Shown here piece by piece: positions 37,101 through 49,123 of a stretch of 64,000 nt of DNA; the stretch's first letter is position 1; every line of letters starts with the position of its first letter. The position numbers were made by a program, and so were the translations under genes. The DNA comes from Onchocerca lupi (lineage: Eukaryota > Nematoda > Chromadorea > Rhabditida > Onchocercidae): contig JAOVVO010000136.1 of NCBI GenBank assembly GCA_028564675.1, positions 81,879 through 145,878 on the forward strand, in the 5' to 3' direction. Below the pieces are notes generated by a model, which saw only the letters and a list, made by a program, of their open reading frames with translations, had not been told where the DNA came from and searched no databases.

Positions 37101-40100
37101 CAGTAGATGCTCCTTTTAAACAACTATCAGTTACATCTGATGTTGTTGATGAACTGACGAACATGTTATTCGAAACTAATAATGGTATTATATTGTTTAA
37201 AAAAAAAAAAAATATTGAAAATGAAACTTGCTTTTAAGATGAATTAAGTTCTGCAGAAATTGTATTCATATCACGTATGTTTATTATTTGATACAAATAC
37301 ATATTTTTATGTTAAATTATGATTTATAGTTAACTATTGACTATTCAACAACGGATGAATTAATTAAACGATTTGAAATTATTAAAATAATAGGCTTTTT
37401 AAAGTTATCATTAATTGACTTGCTTCGAGCTAGCTCATGATCCTATTGCTTCAAAAAAGTTTAACTTTTAGTGGGGATTGAAATCTTTTTTTTTTAGCAG
37501 AAAAAAGTGCAGAAGCATTAGATTGCAAAGAAAATTCAAAAAGCATCGTTATGGTTGATAACACTCAGATTTTAAGCAATGTTTCTTCAAATGTGGTATG
37601 TTTTCATTGATTAATAGAGGGATAATAATTCATATGCTGTTTGGGAATTTTATGGTGTCTGTCATGGACAAAAACGGTTTAGGAATCAGTGGCTCCACAA
37701 ATCAATGGCTCCGCAAGTGTTGTGTGTGATCCATCAGTGAAATCTGTTAACAGTACTGATGAAGTTGCAAATTTCGCCGATAATATTGCTCTTGAACTTT
37801 CTTCACAACTTAATCGTCAGCATATAGTTAGTTCACAAAGACTTGTTATACCAGATAGGATGCTTGAGGAAAGATGTTAGGAAATTAGGAATACAATGGA
37901 CTTGAACTTCATCTATTTTATATCATTTTGATTAACACTGTCATATGAAATTCATACCGTCAAAATGTTTGGGATTGAAGAATTTTTTGCAACGTGAAAA
38001 TCCTTACATATTTCAATATTAATACTGACTATTCATATGATTATTTTTTTAGTCCAATGAGTTTCTTTCATCGGTTCGCAAAACAGCACTTGATTCACCT
38101 GCTGTTTTGCCAAAGAAGAAAATTCGTTTGTTTAGTCCAAAAGTCATTCTTCCACCGAAAACGAGAACGTTACTGTTTGGGTCACCAAAAGTTGGTGGTG
38201 CAAAGATTGCTTCGAGTCCCGCTGTTTGTCCTTCAGTAAGTTTCTTTTTCTTTTGATTCACAAAAAAATTGGAGGCTATGAGAAAACTAAAGAGTTCCAA
38301 ACTTTTAAAAAATATAAATTTTTTCAGGATAAAACAGATTCGCTAAATATATCTGAAACTACAGCGAGCACTGCTAAATCTACTGATAAGGTACTCTTTT
38401 ATTAAATTATAAATTCTTAAATCGAGCTTTGAAACTATGTTCTTTTATTAACCAGAGTAGTACTACATACAAATATATAGGAAGTAATATGTGGTAGTAT
38501 TGAATTACTTAAGCATATCGTTTTTCATTTTAGTATTGGCTCATCATTTATTACATTTTCTTTAAGGTTTTGACTGAAATCAAGCATCGACTCCGTCGTA
38601 GCTTAAATAATTCTGGAATATTCACTTTGACAGAACTTTCTGCTGCTGATGATGATAATGTTGGTATGTTGTATGATATCCCCATGCCAGAACCATTATT
38701 TCATTCGAATGAACTCAACAATCAAGGTGAATTTTCGTGCAGAAAATTAGAGTTATGAGAATTTTACTAATTAACAGAAGCTAACATTTGACGTCAAAAT
38801 TAACCCAAATTGAGAAACATTTCTCTCTGCCATGTAATCGTGCATCTTGCAGTTTTATGTGATGAAATAAATGGTAAATAGGCATTTAATCCAGTGTTTT
38901 ATCCGTTTAATATGTATTGTTGAAATTAAGGTTTAACATCGGAATCTATCAATAATGAAGTACAGACAGCTGTTGAGCAATCCTATGTTGAATCGTCATC
39001 TCTGTCTTCACGTCGCTCCGAAATTCTCACAGCAGCTTTGGGGAATGATTCGAGTTTCCTTACAAGTCGTGTTGATACTGTGGGATTTAATATCAATTTT
39101 CGGACAATACCATGTTTACGAATTAAGCGAAATGAACAACCGCAAATTGTGGAACTTAAGCAATTGGCAACCACAAATTTGCAGAAACGTATTGCCGAAG
39201 TTGTTGATAGGTTTAAATTTTTTGCTATTTTTGATTTTCATTTCTTTCAGTAATGATTTTTTTGTTAAATCTGTTCCAACATTATGGAAAAAATTTAGTT
39301 CCGGAAAATGATTTCGATGAGTACAGATAATTATTCTCTATTTTTTAGGACAGCAACGGGAAATGGATTCAAATGATTAAAACATGAAATAAATAAGAAA
39401 TAACTGAGAATCTGATCCCACTTTGAAAGCATTTGAAATTTATCTGATTTTGAACTACAAAACTTCGTTTTAGATGTAAAGATCTGATTAGCACACAGCT
39501 TCCAAATTGTGATAATCGTAAAATCGCCGAATGTATAAGAACGTTAAATCCTAGAAAAGTTTGTCGTATTTTTTATCTTTATTTCAAAAATACATCACTA
39601 TTTGAATGTAACTAATTTATTAATTGAACATTTTATCGATTTGAAAACTGGGGGAAGGCAATTATCATTTTGGATAGAGAAGAGAAAATATGTCGGTTCA
39701 ATGCTTTTTAGTTTATGAAGTTTATATTCAGATTTTTTCAGTTTATGATGAAGGTTGCCTAGGTACTGAAAATTTCTTGGTAAAAAATCTTTTAAATTAA
39801 TAGAATGAAATCGAAATATTTTCATAATGTAAATATGTTAGAAATAATCAGAATAATTTGTATAGGAATATCTCGGTTTTTCGATATTTTAGATTACGGT
39901 CTTGATCGGTTTCTTTTTTGAATTTCCTAACTTTACTTTGATTTCCTTATCCATCTAGTTATTATATCAGAAACTACCTTTAAATCTGATCAAATTCAGC
40001 TATCAAAAAAAGAAGCTATCTGGTTTGATGTATGTTACTTGATGGCTCAACGTGAGTGGTTCGTATTAAGAGCTAAATTGGCCAAACTGACGAGTGAAAA

Positions 40101-41491
40101 ATTGGATGTAAGCCACTATTAATGATTACCATAATATTTTTTTAAAGTACATAAAGTGTATCAGTTATCCTGCTATTAAACAAACGTTGAATGGACTTAA
40201 GAAATGTATAGAGAAATAAACAACATTTTCCTTAGATTTTAATGAGTTTTTTTTTTTTTTTTTTTGTAAATTTTAATAAGTCTCTTTTGTCATGTGATTC
40301 AAGTCGAATCTCATTACAAGTGTTTGTCTTGTTAACTTTCTTGAATATCATGTTTAAGGTTCTCTCTTGATTACTTCATAATGAATTAAAAAAAAAAAAA
40401 AAACCCAGCATCAAAGGATGTGCAGAATGGCATATTTGATTGTTAGATTAAATCTAATATTCTAATAAATATTGCTTTTATTAAGCGATAATCTGCATTG
40501 GAAGTAATATATATACTTAATTGTGGAATATGTCAGTGAAACTTATTGATTTCTTTACAATAAACTATCTGAAACGAAGCTATTCAAATTGATAATTCAG
40601 AAGAATAAAATTATTAAAGTTCTGGGATGACAACCAAAATGAACTCCCAGTGCTTTCCTAATTTTTTTTATTATTATTTGAAATGAATCATCCTACGAAT
40701 TACAGGAATTGCTATTTGAGACGAAAGCTGAATCAGATCAGAAAAAGCAATTAGCACAATCCGTGAAGGATTATGAACGAAGGCGTGACGGTATGAATTA
40801 TTCATCAACTATGAGCTTTAGTTTATGGTAGTAAATGTGCTATGTTTTTGCAAAATGTTTGTACTCTGTCATATTCAAAAAATGAGAAGTTTTATTCTGG
40901 AGCACATGTGAAGTTTTCTGCAGAAGTAATTCAGCATTATGCTGAATTGAAATCGTTAGATGAAGCTGTGGATAGTGAGGTGCAAAATGAAATGAAACTT
41001 GACGAATTAAAACATGCACGACGGGCTGGGCGTCTAGAAATTATGCGGAAGAAATTGGAACTTAAGAAGAAACAAGGCGCAGTAAGTTTGAAACGTTATG
41101 AAAGATTAGTTAAAATTTCTTTCCAAAAGATTATGATGAGGATAAATATTTTCACTGCATGTGTTATCATATATTTTATTGATAGCTAACTTATGCATTT
41201 TTCTTTTCATTTTTAAGTTTTCTTCAATTGTTAGAGCAATTTTTTGTTTTTCTATTTGAGTGACATTTTTTCCTTGTGATTATATGATTCAATATTTTGC
41301 CGCGACTTAGAATATTTTCTTGTTTTTTGTTTCAGCTACTAGAAGCTTTGTTAAAAGAATATGAGACAACGAAGGCAATGCAAGCACAAATGGTAAAGAA
41401 AACTGCACAGCGAGCAGAATTTTTGCGAAAATATGACGAAGATATAACTGCATATCGGGATTTATTAGCTGAAAGGGAACAAAAAGAATGA
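34118..41491 (+). CDS. knl-1: Kinetochore scaffold protein KNL-1 (Spc105/CASC5)
   Basis: KNL-1 is the KMN-network scaffold that links centromere chromatin to microtubules and docks PP1 and BUB proteins. Twenty-one exons join in phase to 845 residues: 34118-34150, 34434-34540, 34878-34936, 35259-35295, 35424-35479, 35631-35750, 35908-35996, 36342-36476, 36683-36856, 37064-37184, 37501-37595, 37683-37826, 38053-38235, 38328-38390, 38567-38726, 38931-39210, 39474-39607, 39959-40107, 40706-40790, 40924-41081, 41336-41491. The identification rests on the N-terminal pair of PP1-docking motifs, SILK (residues 11-14, made across the first splice) and RVSF (37-40), with the usual spacing. MELT-like MDMS (183-186) and MDIS (270-273, again across a splice) follow. 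The middle is low-complexity Ser/Asn/Thr and the C-terminal ~140 residues form a charged coiled coil. Sequence between motifs is poorly conserved, as usual for this family. Weak joins: donors at 36476 and 37826, acceptor at 38931. Confidence 0.82.
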
Positions 41492-41720
41492 ATTTTTTTA
41501 TTTTTTTTTTTTTTTTTTGAGATTCATCGTTCCTGTTTAGTGTTTCATTATGATCTCAATTTTTTTTTTTTTTAAATGTATTTATTACTAATCATGATTT
41601 CTTTATCATCGATTTACCCCTATTATTACTCATATGTAGCATTCGCTTTATATCTTTCTCTATTGCAAAATGTCTGATAAGTGGAGGAAATATATCACTT
41701 ATTTTGTCTTCATATTCTAG

Positions 41721-41807
41721 GTACTTAATTATGTAGGATCAGCCGTGGCAGCATTTGCAGTTGTATTTATATGTCTAGGAACAATCACATATTTAAGATT
41801 ATCGTAA
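41721..41807 (+). other. orphan exon-like ORF coding a membrane segment
   Basis: A good acceptor (CATATTCTAG) is followed by 28 codons and TAA, reading VLNYVGSAVAAFAVVFICLG then TITYLRLS: one clear transmembrane helix with a short basic end. No ATG precedes it in frame. It opens in phase 0, the phase of the KNL-1 donor at 41081, so it could be an alternative last exon that replaces the final KNL-1 coiled-coil exon. It may instead be the last exon of a small membrane protein whose first exon I cannot find. Not assigned. Confidence 0.35.
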
Positions 41808-42334
41808 ATATAAAATGTGCAAAATCAATGTAAATGGAAAACAGTGGATGGAAAATATAAAAAGTATTTATTAAGAAGTGCTATTTACAAGCCGATCAAA
41901 GACGTATACTCGGCTTGATTGGATTTACTTTATTTTCATCGCTGAAGACATAACGCTTAAATTTATTGTGTGAATCAGAGTTACTTTCGAAAGATTAAAT
42001 GCAACGAACTAATTTAATCTAAAACTGAATTTTACTTATTTGCCATGTGTTAAATATTTTTTTATGAACCTTTTTTTTTTCTTTATCTGGTAAATTATTT
42101 TAGAAAAAGTATACGATAATAGATAGTAAATTTAACATAGGTAGAGATTTGCCATAATTAAGGTAATTTAGGGAAATTAAGATAATTTAAGATGCATTTC
42201 ACAATCAACAAATCAAGAACTGATTTGAAGCGGATATTTCGGTTTCGATGTGGAAATAAAATAATTGAAAAGGAAGAAAAAAAATTATCACAGTCTGGGA
42301 TATATCCAAATTGCTGGTTTAGGAGACATCATCA
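41808..42334. other. spacer between KNL-1 and the cysteine-rich genes
   Basis: AT-rich; it presumably contains converging 3' UTRs. A repeated GGTAATTTAGGG/GATAATTTAAG element lies near 42160-42190. No exon seen. Confidence 0.45.
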
Positions 42335-43048
42335 TCACGACAGATTGATTAACTTAATCGTATTGTAACAAAGTTCATCGTAGCATGTATGATTTTCGGG
42401 GCACAAGTTATTGATGCATGGGCCAATACTTTCGTCTAAAAAAAGTTGAATTGAAAATTACTATAATTATTGCTAATTGAGGAACAAAGAGATATTTCAT
42501 TAAATGAATCTTCTTTGGCTGCATTGATTTGTTAGGATGGTATACTGTTCATGGATTTCTCCGTGATTAATCCATATTTTCATTTTGACTTTTTTTTTTC
42601 ACACCTCAATAATATTTCGATATGATAGTAAAATACTGGTGTCATCTAAAAAAGTTGTGGAAATTTTGTGTCACTATTGTATGCTCAACATAGAATGGTG
42701 AAGTGATAGAGTTAGCTGAATTCGAAACGATTAAATTTTTTCTCTATTTTTGCTAATAATTATAAAAAAAAAGTTCAACCTGATGCAAGATTCTTTAGAA
42801 CAATTTGATTTTTGATGCATTCGTTATCTTTGCATTCATAACCAAAAGGACAAAGACTGTTCACGCATGGACCTATTGTTTTCAATTTTTTATCTGTAAC
42901 AATAAAATAATTGATTTCTGCATGGACAATTATCGGAATTAAATATCAATTCCTGAATAAATCAAGTCGTGTTTTATGCATTTTCAATATTAAAATAATT
43001 TAATCAGGATAAAATTTTTCTTAGAAATATTAAAATTGATTCAGAAAA

Positions 43049-43093
<45 letters not shown>

Positions 43094-44101
43094 AAATAAA
43101 AGAGAAAAATTGATTTATTACTAAAAGCCAAATATATTGTGAATAGATGTAAAGTTTGATTTTAATAATCCATATAAATAAAAATGTAAATGTTCGTTGT
43201 AGCTTTTGACAAAAATTTGCAAGTTCTTCACCGATTGCTTTGAAATTTTGGCACAACGTTGCATTCGAATAGGCGCGTGTTTGTATATACATCTACTTTT
43301 TTCTCTACCTGTCAGTAAGGATAAACATATTTCCCGCCAAAACGCTCCGCTTAACATATGAACAAAATGAGATCAACCAATCATTGATTCATTGCTAGAT
43401 AATAGTAAACAAATTATCCATCTATATAAATAAAAGTGTAAATTTTCGTTGTGGCTTTTTTTTTATTGTGACACAACGTTTCAAGTACTTACTCGTTTGA
43501 TTTGAAAGTTTGAAACAACATTTCGTTCGAATAGATGTGTATTTTTATAAAGATATAGCTAATTTTTTCTATCTGTCATAGGTATAACAGGTAAAAATAA
43601 TGAACGGACATTTTCATTTGTATAGAATAGCTGGACCGGCTACGCAAAGCCTAATTTGGTGTAGCTAATTTATATTATATTATTTATTGATAGCATTTTA
43701 CTTTCTTCAGAATTTTTATTTTTTAAACGAAATATTCATTTTATTTTTATTCTTTTAAAAACTGAAATTATAGTAAATTAGGTGCTTAACCAGAAATATT
43801 TTAGGAATTTGCAATATAATATTAATATCACGCTAATAATAAACATCAAATATTCACTGTAACTGTTATTCTAAGGAATTTTCTTTTATATTTCAGGCAG
43901 TCTTATTGTTTGAAGAAAATGATGAGTAAAATATTTTTTGAATGGATAAAATACTTCATTTGTGAATAAAGCAAAATATGAAAAAATATTCATATACTTT
44001 GATTAATAATCATGAAAACTGTAATAACCTGTCGGAAGTGCTGAAGCAATAAGAATCGTCGAAATTGTCACAAAAATCGTGAGGTCCTTACTGCTTGACA
44101 T
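42335..44101 (-). CDS. small secreted cysteine-rich protein, two CC-type modules
   Basis: Three exons in phase: 44101-44029, 42893-42780, 42435-42335 (TGA), 95 residues. Exon 1 encodes a signal peptide (MSSSKDLTIFVTISTILIAS, then ALPT). Exons 2 and 3 each encode one four-cysteine module: GPCVNSLCPFGYECKDNEC and GPCINNLCPENHTCYDELC. The pattern C-x4-C-P-x4-C-x4-C matches the nematode CC domain, found in secreted proteins of unknown role. Each module is one phase-1 exon, so the gene looks built by exon duplication. All introns are phase 1. Intron 1 contains the Helitron-like repeats at 43169-43670 and a 37-base A run. It is a diverged paralogue of the two genes at 45324 and 47839, on the same strand. 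Confidence 0.78.
43051..43087. repeat. poly(A) run of 37 bases
   Basis: A pure A homopolymer in an intron of the cysteine-rich gene, ending about 80 bases before the Helitron-like repeat. It may be the tail of an inserted element or simple slippage. Confidence 0.95.
43169..43390. mobile_element. Helitron-like non-autonomous repeat, copy 1
   Basis: The unit starts TCCATATAAATAAAAATGTA and continues TGTTCGTTGTAGCTTTT, CACAACGTT.C.TTCGAATAG and TCTACCTGTCA. The start resembles the TCTATATAAATAAAA 5' end common to animal Helitrons. No helicase is encoded. The 3' half contains CCGCCAAAACGCTCCG, shared with repeats at 3.6 and 50.6 kb. Classification as Helitron is inference from the terminal sequence. 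Confidence 0.45.
43420..43670. mobile_element. Helitron-like non-autonomous repeat, copy 2
   Basis: This direct copy, about 250 bases downstream of copy 1, starts TCTATATAAATAAAAGTGTA, then TTTTCGTTGTGGCTTTT, GACACAACGTTTC and TCGAATAGATGTGTATTTTT. It ends near GCTGGACCGGCTACGCAAAG and GGTGTAGCTAATTT, a GC-richer end as seen at Helitron 3' ends. The two copies in tandem suggest nested or serial insertion. Confidence 0.45.
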
Positions 44102-45323
44102 TAGAATCGATTTTTAAATGGTTTCTTTGAAACTGAATTGAATTGAATTTAGAAATAAAGTACAAAATAAAAAGAAGAAAAATGGGCTTTTGCCCGTTAT
44201 TGTTGATCTTTTTAAAAGTCTCGAGGATAGTTGAGAAACCGGACCAAACGGGACACAAGGACAGGATTAGTTAAAATTTGCTCAATGAGAGAATGATTGA
44301 ATGATGATAATGATGCAATTTATTTGATATAATGTCAATAGATAGTTTGAATTAAAATAAACAAAAATTGCCTTTTCTTGTTTACTTTGGTAATTACGAT
44401 GTCCAACAGAATGGAAATGTAAATGAAAAGTAAAATAACCATTCCTATCAACTATCCTAATCTAATTTATGGCTAAAAAGCAAATATTAATTACTAAATA
44501 ATAAGGAATTTTCGTTTACAAAGCATAAAAAAATTTAGCTGAGAAACTCGCATGATCATAGAATGTTCATTTCAATTTCTAGTTTCATTTAATTTCAATT
44601 TAAATTAGAATAAATTAATCTCCTTTTTTTTTTTTTTTTTTTTTTTGAAATTTGAGATGTCTATAATGTTTTCTTTTTTTCGTATGAATGTATAACAAAC
44701 TTTCAGTAAATTAGTTTATGTGGATTTAAGTTCATTGTTTTTTCTTTTTTTTTTTGAAATATGTGTGACAGAAAGTAATACATGTAATGAATTTTTTGAT
44801 TGATGATGGATACATGCAAGCAGATCGATTATATATAAGTTGCAAAAAAGAGAAAAACTTGTCATTTTTATTTATTTAATATCTCGGATTTCAAAAAAAC
44901 AATAACGCTTTGAGAATGTAAACAATCAGTCAAAAATAAAGAATAATCAATAAAAGTGAGTTCTTCGGCAATATCAAGCAGTTCAAAACAGATGCAACAA
45001 TTCATTATTGATTAATTTAAACAATTATTCGGGTAAATAGATAATTAAAAGTATTTCATAAATACTAAAAAATACTTCACTATGTTTTACTGTAAATAAA
45101 CAAGAATAGGATGGAAAAACGGGTAATTTTAAAATTCATGATTTTAATGAAACTAAGAAAATACGACGAGATACGAAAGAAATGAGATTTTTTGGAAAAA
45201 ATGAAAGAGATATTATGAATTAAAAATTGAGAAATATGTTGACAATTTTTCACTCAAAAATCACAAAATGATGAATTTATTCTATGATTTTTGGATCGAA
45301 AATGTTGCAAAAAATGATAAAAA

Positions 45324-46185
45324 TTAATGAGTTTCATTCAAATAACATTCATTATCCTCATGACATACGTAACCGTTGGGACATGCGCCGTTAATGCATG
45401 GTCTTTCACCTGGAAAAATTAAAAAAAAATTTTCTAGAATAATTATTGATTGAACTTCAAATTATTCCAAATCATAAAATAATATATCTCAATTATGGTT
45501 TTTTTTTTTTTTAAATGAGAATAGAATAGGTCAGTAGCACAATTTATTTCCATTTTTCATGAATATACTATAAATAGAAAATTGTAACAAAAATTTTGAT
45601 GATATTGGTCAAAAAATCTACAAGATTTTGGGATAATGTAAAATGTATTTTATGAATAAAATAGGCAAAAATCAAAAAATGAGATATATCATTTCCTGGA
45701 ATATTTTCAGAATTTTTCACGAATATAAAATCCGATGATCTTATTTCATTTCAAAACTTTTGTATATATCATTACTGAATCTTCTCATGCTATTTTTAAA
45801 TTACTAATATCAAAAAGATTATCAATATTATATCTTTTTTTCCATATATTCAGAGTGTAATTACTCCAGAAATTCTGAATACCTGAATTTTTGAATATGA
45901 AATAATCAATGTGTACAAATTGTTTTCCTTAATTTCAAAAAAAAAAAAAAAAAAAATCAATAATCGATTGAAAGATCAACCTGCAATATGTTGTTGAATA
46001 TCTTTGATACATCTCATCATTACGCATTTATAGCCTTTAGCACACAAATTAAAAGGTGCAAAACAAAATTCTGACAATGGTGGTTTTTTAATTCGTACAG
46101 AATTCTTTGATCCTAAAATCATACTCTTTTTTATCTCATTTTTCACTCAATTCCGTAATTTCACAATATCTTTGAAATAATCCAG

Positions 46186-46224
<39 letters not shown>

Positions 46225-46814
46225 GAAATAATAATAATAACTTGGCTTTATTTAAATTCATATTACTCAAAAATAAGAAATTATTAACATAATTTCACAA
46301 ATAGTTACCAAAATTATTAACATGGAATTTTTTTGATCTGAAATTTTTTCTACGAAATTTCTAGCAGAAAGAATGCTCACAAACAATGACTTCTGTTTAA
46401 TTTTCAAAAATTTTCAAATAGTACAACTTGTGAAAAAAACATGTCGAGAAAAATTATTCGTTGCATTTCTGTTCTCGAAAAGTTTTTTTGTTTTTTTTTT
46501 TTTTTTTGCCAAACTTGTCATCTTAACAAATGGCAGTAAAATGTTTTTTTTTTCTTTTTTTTCTGTTTTTCGTAATGAGATATAAGTAAGTGCTATACGA
46601 TTACGAAAAACTTTAAACAAATATAATTGTGTCCTTTATATGTTACAATAAGATGATAATTTTAAAAGATATCAGAAATCAATTAAAATCGCTAATTAAT
46701 TTTAATATATTAATAATTTTAATTAATACCTCGACGATTTCCACCTTCAGAAATTGTTGAAATAGCTAAAATTACAAGAATTGTGATCGTGATTTTCATG
46801 ACATTGTTCATCAT
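45324..46814 (-). CDS. small secreted cysteine-rich protein (duplicate A)
   Basis: Three exons in phase 1: 46814-46730, 46112-45981, 45409-45324 (TAA), 100 residues. Exon 1: signal peptide MMNNVMKITITILVILAIST ending near SEGGNRR. Exon 2: module FCFAPFNLCAKGYKCVMMRC, four cysteines with longer first spacing. Exon 3: CC module RPCINGACPNGYVCHEDNEC, ending YLNETH. Probably secreted and disulfide-bonded, partner unknown; such proteins in parasitic nematodes may be excretory or surface products, which is inference. The duplicate at 47839-48989 has the same exon lengths for exons 1-2. Three AGGTCA sites lie 79-135 bases upstream of the ATG. An ATGATG start leaves a choice of two adjacent methionines. 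Confidence 0.82.
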
Positions 46815-46892
46815 TGTTGAGCGAATTATGGAGTCACCTAAGCAGAAGATGAATTTGTTGATGTAAATGAGGAAAGAGAGGAATATCGAAAG

Positions 46893-46974
46893 AGGTCAAA
46901 GAGAGGGATATCCAAGGAGGTCAAAGGGAGGGATATCGAAGAAGGTCAAAAGGAGGGATATCGAAAGTGATCAT
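46893..46974 (+). promoter_or_regulatory. array of AGGTCA half-sites upstream of duplicate A
   Basis: AGGTCAAAG occurs at 46893, 46918 and 46943, exactly 25 bases apart, within repeats of AGGTCAAAGGGAGGGATATC type; a fourth degenerate unit (GTGATCATTT) follows near 46968. AGGTCA is the nuclear-receptor half-site, and AGGTCAAAG resembles HNF4/NR-type elements. The array ends about 80 bases upstream of the start codon of the antisense gene. Confidence 0.6.
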
Positions 46975-47838
46975 TTGAATTCGAATTGTTAACTCCATGT
47001 GGCTCAATTATGCAACGAAGGTTTTTTTTTCATTATGTGTTCCAGACAGTTTTATATGTAAAAAATTTTTTTTATTGATAATGAATGCATACAATCAGAT
47101 CGGTCATATACAAAATTGCAAAAAAAGAAATTAATCATTTCTTTCTTTTTTTTTTTTTTTTTTTTCATTAAATGTTTTAGACTTCAAAAAAAAACAAAGA
47201 AAAAAAAACAAAAAAAAAGACATAACTTCTCGAATTGATCAATGTTTACAAAAATAAAGAATTAGAAAAATTCAACGAACTTCCAGATTAACTCGAAATT
47301 ACGCTTTAAGAATAAGCGAATATAAACAATCAATCAAGAATAAAGAATAATCGATAAAAAAAAGTGAATTCTTGGACAATATCCAAATAGTTTAAAATAA
47401 ATATTAGAAAAATTGGAATGATGGAGAGATGTAATAGTTTTTTTCAATTACTGAAAAGTTGATCTTTACGATTGATTGATTTAAACAATTATTCAGTCGA
47501 TCATAGCATATTCGGCCTTTTCTATTAATATAGTCACCGTAAACAGAGGATTAAATAATTATTCGAATAAGTAAATACATTAAAAACATGTCAAAAATAC
47601 GATAAAATATTTCATCATGTTTTATTGCAAAATAAAAATAGGAGGGAAAAACAGGTAGTTTTAAAAATCATAATTTTGATGAAAATTAAGAAAATACGAT
47701 GAGATTTTTTGGAAAAAATGAAAGAGATATTATGAATTAAAAATTGAGAAATGTGTTGACATTTTTTCACTCAAAAATCACAAAATGATGAATTTATTCT
47801 ATGATTCTTGGATCGAAAATTTTATCAAAATGATAAAA

Positions 47839-48989
47839 TCAATAAGTTTCGCCCAAGTAACATCTATTATCCTCATGACATACGTAACCGTTGGGACATA
47901 TGCCATTAATGCATGGACTAATACCTTTGCCTGAAAAATTAAGAATGAAAAAATTTCCCAGAATAATTATTGATTGAATTCTCACCATACAAATAATACA
48001 ACTCAAATAAAATCATTCCAGGTTTTAAAATATATTGCTAGTATGGTTATTTTAAATGAGAATAGAATAGATCAATAATTTACTTTCATGAATATACCGT
48101 AATTAGAAAATGGTAGCAAAAATTTTGACGGCAGATCAAAAAACCACAAAATTCTGCGACAATGTAAAATGTATTTATGAACAAAATCGGGTAAAAGTCA
48201 AGAAATGGTATATATCGTTTTCTGGAATAATTTCAGGATTTCTCATGGATATAAGATCTGGTGATCTTATTTCATTTCAAAAACTTTTGTTTATATTATT
48301 ACTTAATCTTCTCATATTATTTTTAAATTACTGATATCAAGAAGATTATCAGTATTATATTTTTACCGTATATTAAAGGTGTGACTATTTCCAGAAATCC
48401 CGAATACAGGATTTTGAACATGGAGTAATCGTTGTCTAGTTTTTCTTAATTTCAAAAATAATAATTTCTTGAATGAGCAACCTGCAAGACGTAGTTGAAT
48501 ATCTTCGACACATCTCATTATTATGCATTTATAACCTTTAGCGCACGAATTAAAAGGAGTAAAACAATATTGTGGTACCGCCGGTTTTTTTAACGGTATG
48601 GCATTCTTTGATCCTAAAATTATACTCTTTCTCAAGTTTTCAGCATATTCTGTGCATTCACAATATCTTTGAAAAAATTGAAAAAAAAAAAAAAAAGAAA
48701 GAAAAAATAATAACTTGGCTTTGTTTAATTCAAATTACTTAAAAATAAATATTATTAACATAAAAAATATGGAATTTTTAATTACGAAAAAATTAAACAT
48801 ATATATAATTGTATCGATTATATGATTACAATAAAATGATTTTGAAATAGAATTGAAATTAACTAATTCTAATTAACTAATGTACTCATAATTTCATTTT
48901 ATACCTCGAGGAATTCCACTTTCAGAAATTGTTGAAATAGCTAAAATTATGATAATTGTGATCGTAATTTTCGTGACGATGTTCAACAT
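47839..48989 (-). CDS. small secreted cysteine-rich protein (duplicate B)
   Basis: Three exons in phase 1: 48989-48905, 48613-48482, 47930-47839 (TGA), 102 residues. Exon 1: signal peptide MLNIVTKITITIIIILAIST, then SESGIPR. Exon 2: YCFTPFNSCAKGYKCIIMRC. Exon 3: SPCINGICPNGYVCHEDNRC, ending YLGETY. It has the same exon lengths as duplicate A for exons 1-2 and one shared module plan. Cysteines are all conserved between the pair while residues between them differ, as expected if the fold is under selection. AGGTCA half-sites lie about 80-135 bases before the ATG. Function unknown. Confidence 0.82.
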
Positions 48990-49067
48990 TTTTGAGCGAA
49001 TTATGCAGTCACCAAGCAGAAAATGAATTTTGTTGATGCAAATAAGGAAAGAGAGAAATATTGAAGG

Positions 49068-49123
49068 AGGTCAAAGGGAGGGATATCGAAAGAGGTCAAA
49101 GGGAGGGATATCGATGGAGGTCA
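49068..49123 (+). promoter_or_regulatory. array of AGGTCA half-sites upstream of duplicate B
   Basis: AGGTCA occurs at 49068, 49093 and 49118 with exact 25-base spacing, in the same AGGTCAAAGGGAGGGATATC units as at 46893. It lies 79-134 bases upstream of the antisense start codon at 48989. The third site in this copy is AGGTCATTTG, aligned with the degenerate fourth unit of the other array. Confidence 0.6.

Noticed and set aside
38049..38300. 83-codon antisense ORF in knl-1
   Set aside because: Complement of knl-1 exon 13; the sense exon fits splice phases on both sides.
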